Source of the DNA: Spirochaetales bacterium
Lineage (GTDB): Bacteria > Spirochaetota > Spirochaetia > Sphaerochaetales > Sphaerochaetaceae
Length of the DNA: 8,740 bases
Assembly: GCA_022771185.1 (NCBI GenBank)
Contig: JALFCJ010000108.1
Span: 1-8,740 of the forward strand
Reading direction: 5' to 3'
The translations under genes were made by a program, and so were the position numbers. Positions 6,936 to 8,740 of this stretch are shown piece by piece (positions within the stretch are counted from its first letter, which is position 1; each line of letters starts with the position of its first letter). The notes under the pieces are model-generated. The model ran no database searches and was not told the origin of the DNA. It saw nothing but the letters and a program-made list of their open reading frames with translations.

Positions 6936-7776
6936 ATGAAGAAGATAACATTTAGAGTAATAATAGCATTGGTAGTTGTATCAGTAACCATCTTTGCTTG
7001 CTCTTGCGTAAAAAAAGACTGGTAGTTTTAATCCTATTTACTCTTCTGGATATAAGTCATTTGAAAGTCTTCAAAAGGAATATGAAAATAATAAATCAAG
7101 GTTCAGTAATCGGGCGATAGAACTTCATGATTCTATTTCCCCTGGAGTTGCTGTCATCGATTATTCAAAACCCCTTGATGGGCTTGATTCCTTCTATGCT
7201 TGTTTCGGGATGGATAAAGAATCTCTGACAGAGGAATATTTTGCTTTACTCTATAAAAAAGATGTATCGGAGCTTACTCCTCAGGAAGTGAGAGAGGTGA
7301 ACCTTTATGTCCGTAATGCTAATACAGATATCAGGATGAAGGATCCATTCTTTATTAAGCTTTCTTCTTATTATGGTTTTGATAACCCAAAGGACTTCTA
7401 TAGATTCGGGGAATATCTGATGGACTATATTCCTTATAGCGAGGAGACGCATGAGATAATAGGTTTCTCTCTAGATGAAATCTATGAGATGTACCAGAAC
7501 AACAATATGGTTTTCCCTGATACAAACACGCCTATAGAAGAAATAGTAATCAGAGAGATGAAGACGATGCCTAAAGTCTTAAACAAAAAGAGTTCAGGTT
7601 TTACTTTTGACGAAGCAGTCGAAATACAGGCTTGGATGTGGAATATTAATTCACTTGTAAGGTCTTTTATTCCTCAAGTTAGAACCGCAATGGATGAGAA
7701 TGGCCTTGCCATCTCTTTCGATAGCTTATCTTCACGAATAATGGCTCAATATGTAAGAGAAAAGCTAGTGCAATAA
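6936..7776 (+). pseudogene. Lipoprotein of unknown function, frameshifted at an A7 run
   Basis: The ATG at 6936 has a good ribosome-binding site and opens a typical lipoprotein signal peptide: MKK, a hydrophobic stretch (RVIIALVVVSVTIF), then A-Cys with the lipidated Cys at residue 22. Export across the membrane and lipid anchoring are therefore expected. After V-K-K-D-W the frame hits TAG (7023-7025). Removing one A from the seven-A run at 7010-7016 joins the signal peptide to an open frame that continues without a stop to TAA at 7774-7776, giving about 279 residues. The mature part begins KKTGSFNPIYSSGYKSFESL, is acidic and mostly helical in appearance, and has no motif I recognise. An ATG at 7210 inside it lacks a ribosome-binding site, so a start there is unlikely. 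The unit has its own promoter, divergent from the helicase gene. It is a true pseudogene, a phase-variable gene or a homopolymer sequencing error; the sequence alone cannot decide. Confidence 0.75.
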
Positions 7777-7916
7777 TTTGTAGAGTATGTTCGTTGATGT
7801 TTTTCTATTTCTGTCGAGTACATTCTACAGTTAATCATGGAAGAAACTAGGCTTTATGGTAGGAATAAATAAGATTATGGAGGTTATTGCCAGAAGAAAG
7901 GGTAGTGTTTATCAGG

Positions 7917-8740
7917 TTATAAAGAGGTAGGATAGAACCCATTGTCACCTAATAGCATATATTCCTTAAATCCTTTTGCTCTTAGCATTTCTTTTGATTC
8001 TTCCATTCCAAAGGACAGATAAGTCTTATCATGGCAGTCTGTTGTTATTGTTATAGGGACTTCTTTGTCTTTGATCATGTCTAAGATGAAAGATGAAGGA
8101 TATGGAGTGGTTCTATATCCTCTGGACATTGCACCTGTATTTACTTCGATTATCTTTCCTCGTTTTTTTGCTTCCTCTACAACAGCCTCCGCTCCTTCTT
8201 TATACCAGGAATAAGACTCGAAGTCCCAATGCTCTTTCTCTACAAACTTTGTAACAAGATCTATGTGTCCCAGTATCGAGTAATCAGAGATATCCATGAA
8301 TCTAATCACCTCTTCCCAATAACTATTTATCAAGCTCTTGAATGAGCCGAAAGCTTCTTTTGCTTCCAGAAAATGCTTGGAAGTAAAATCCACAGGCCAA
8401 GATTTATCTCCTTTCCAAAAGTAGTGTACAGATCCTATTGAGTAATCGAGGGAGGAGGGAGTAAGGGGAGAGAGGGAGAATGCATCTCTACTCTCCAATT
8501 CTATCCCTCTGTATATTTTGATTATTCCCCTGTACTTTTCTTTAAGTGATGAAAGAGTATCGAGGTACAATTTCTCTTTCTCTTTGCTTTTTATCCCGCA
8601 CTCATCGAAAGGAAATGCAGTATAAGCATGAGAAGAAAACCCAATAGAAGTAAAGTCTTGGGTTATTGCTTCTTTCACCATTTCTTCCAGGCTGTTTTTG
8701 CCATCGCAGAAGAGAGAGTGTGTATGTAGGTTTTGTTTCT
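7917..8740 (-). CDS. hisK: Histidinol phosphatase, PHP family (start beyond window edge)
   Basis: Hydrolyses L-histidinol phosphate to L-histidinol, the penultimate stage of histidine synthesis, in the cytoplasm. The frame is open to the right edge, upstream of the ATG at 8681. The extra residues KQNLHTHSLFCDGKNSLEE carry the first PHP metal motif (HTH), so 8681 is not the start and only a few N-terminal residues are outside the window. About 273 residues are visible; the family is about 265-280. Other PHP motifs are in order: GFSSHA, RGIELE, GSVHYF, LGHIDLV, EVNTGA and TTDCHDK, giving the His, Glu and Asp ligands of a trinuclear metal site. It looks intact. No other his gene is nearby, and a PHP phosphoesterase with a different substrate is possible. 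Its 3' end faces the lipoprotein gene across 140 bases with no convincing terminator. Confidence 0.87.
   Translation of the reverse strand, partial: KQNLHTHSLFCDGKNSLEEMVKEAITQDFTSIGFSSHAYTAFPFDECGIKSKEKEKLYLDTLSSLKEKYRGIIKIYRGIELESRDAFSLSPLTPSSLDYSIGSVHYFWKGDKSWPVDFTSKHFLEAKEAFGSFKSLINSYWEEVIRFMDISDYSILGHIDLVTKFVEKEHWDFESYSWYKEGAEAVVEEAKKRGKIIEVNTGAMSRGYRTTPYPSSFILDMIKDKEVPITITTDCHDKTYLSFGMEESKEMLRAKGFKEYMLLGDNGFYPTSL

Noticed and set aside
7010..7017. Programmed -1 ribosomal frameshift at the A7 run
   Set aside because: A -1 shift leads to the wrong frame; the downstream frame needs +1 (or -2). No stimulatory hairpin is obvious.
7210..7776. Independent 188-aa gene starting at ATG 7210
   Set aside because: No ribosome-binding site is present, and the frame is open upstream back to the A7 run, where it joins the lipoprotein signal peptide.
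7777..7916. Mini-frames of 11 and 17 codons (7838-7873 and 7878-7931) and a weak imperfect inverted repeat (about 7780-7829)
   Set aside because: The frames are too short and lack ribosome-binding sites, the second overlapping the phosphatase 3' end; the repeat has bulges and no well-placed T-run. I see nothing firm in this gap.

Overview
The window is A+T-rich bacterial DNA with a strong Shine-Dalgarno context at several genes. It favours AGA/GGA codons, uses a TTG start and encodes one lipoprotein signal peptide. A host-associated spirochaete or low-GC Firmicute would fit, but the sequence does not settle the taxon, so treat this as a weak inference. Genes are short, singly transcribed and frequently inverted. 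Three of the seven loci look broken, which suggests a genome under reduction (or, less likely, assembly errors).

Layout: (i) 1-706, minus: 5' part of a GT4 glycosyltransferase gene that runs off the left edge. (ii) 707-965: divergent promoter region with a 10-bp inverted repeat, a consensus-like promoter and a 15-bp tandem repeat duplicating the -10 element. (iii) 966-2351, plus: ATPase of the archaeal-type ATPase/DUF234 family with a C-terminal PD-(D/E)XK-like motif. (iv) 2362-4012, plus: a 12-bp perfect hairpin, then argB missing its 5' half, then argD interrupted by one in-frame TAA. (v) 4030-4065: hairpin between convergent genes. (vi) 4067-6799, minus: a 910-aa superfamily 1 (Upf1/DNA2-like) helicase with a C-terminal restriction-type nuclease domain, preceded by a promoter so close to the ATG that the mRNA may be leaderless. 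(vii) 6936-7776, plus: a lipoprotein gene put out of frame at a run of seven A. (viii) 7917-8740, minus: PHP-family histidinol phosphatase, nearly complete but cut by the right edge.

How they fit together: argB and argD are successive steps of arginine/ornithine synthesis (N-acetylglutamate phosphorylation, then transamination of the acetylated semialdehyde). Both are damaged, so this local copy of the pathway is probably dead. The ATPase gene abuts the truncated end of argB, as if a rearrangement replaced the upstream part of an arg operon. The helicase-nuclease and the DUF234 ATPase are accessory-type genes. The helicase has an architecture shared with some phage-defence proteins, but no neighbour makes a recognisable known defence operon. 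I found no tRNA, rRNA, CRISPR array, transposase or complete insertion sequence.
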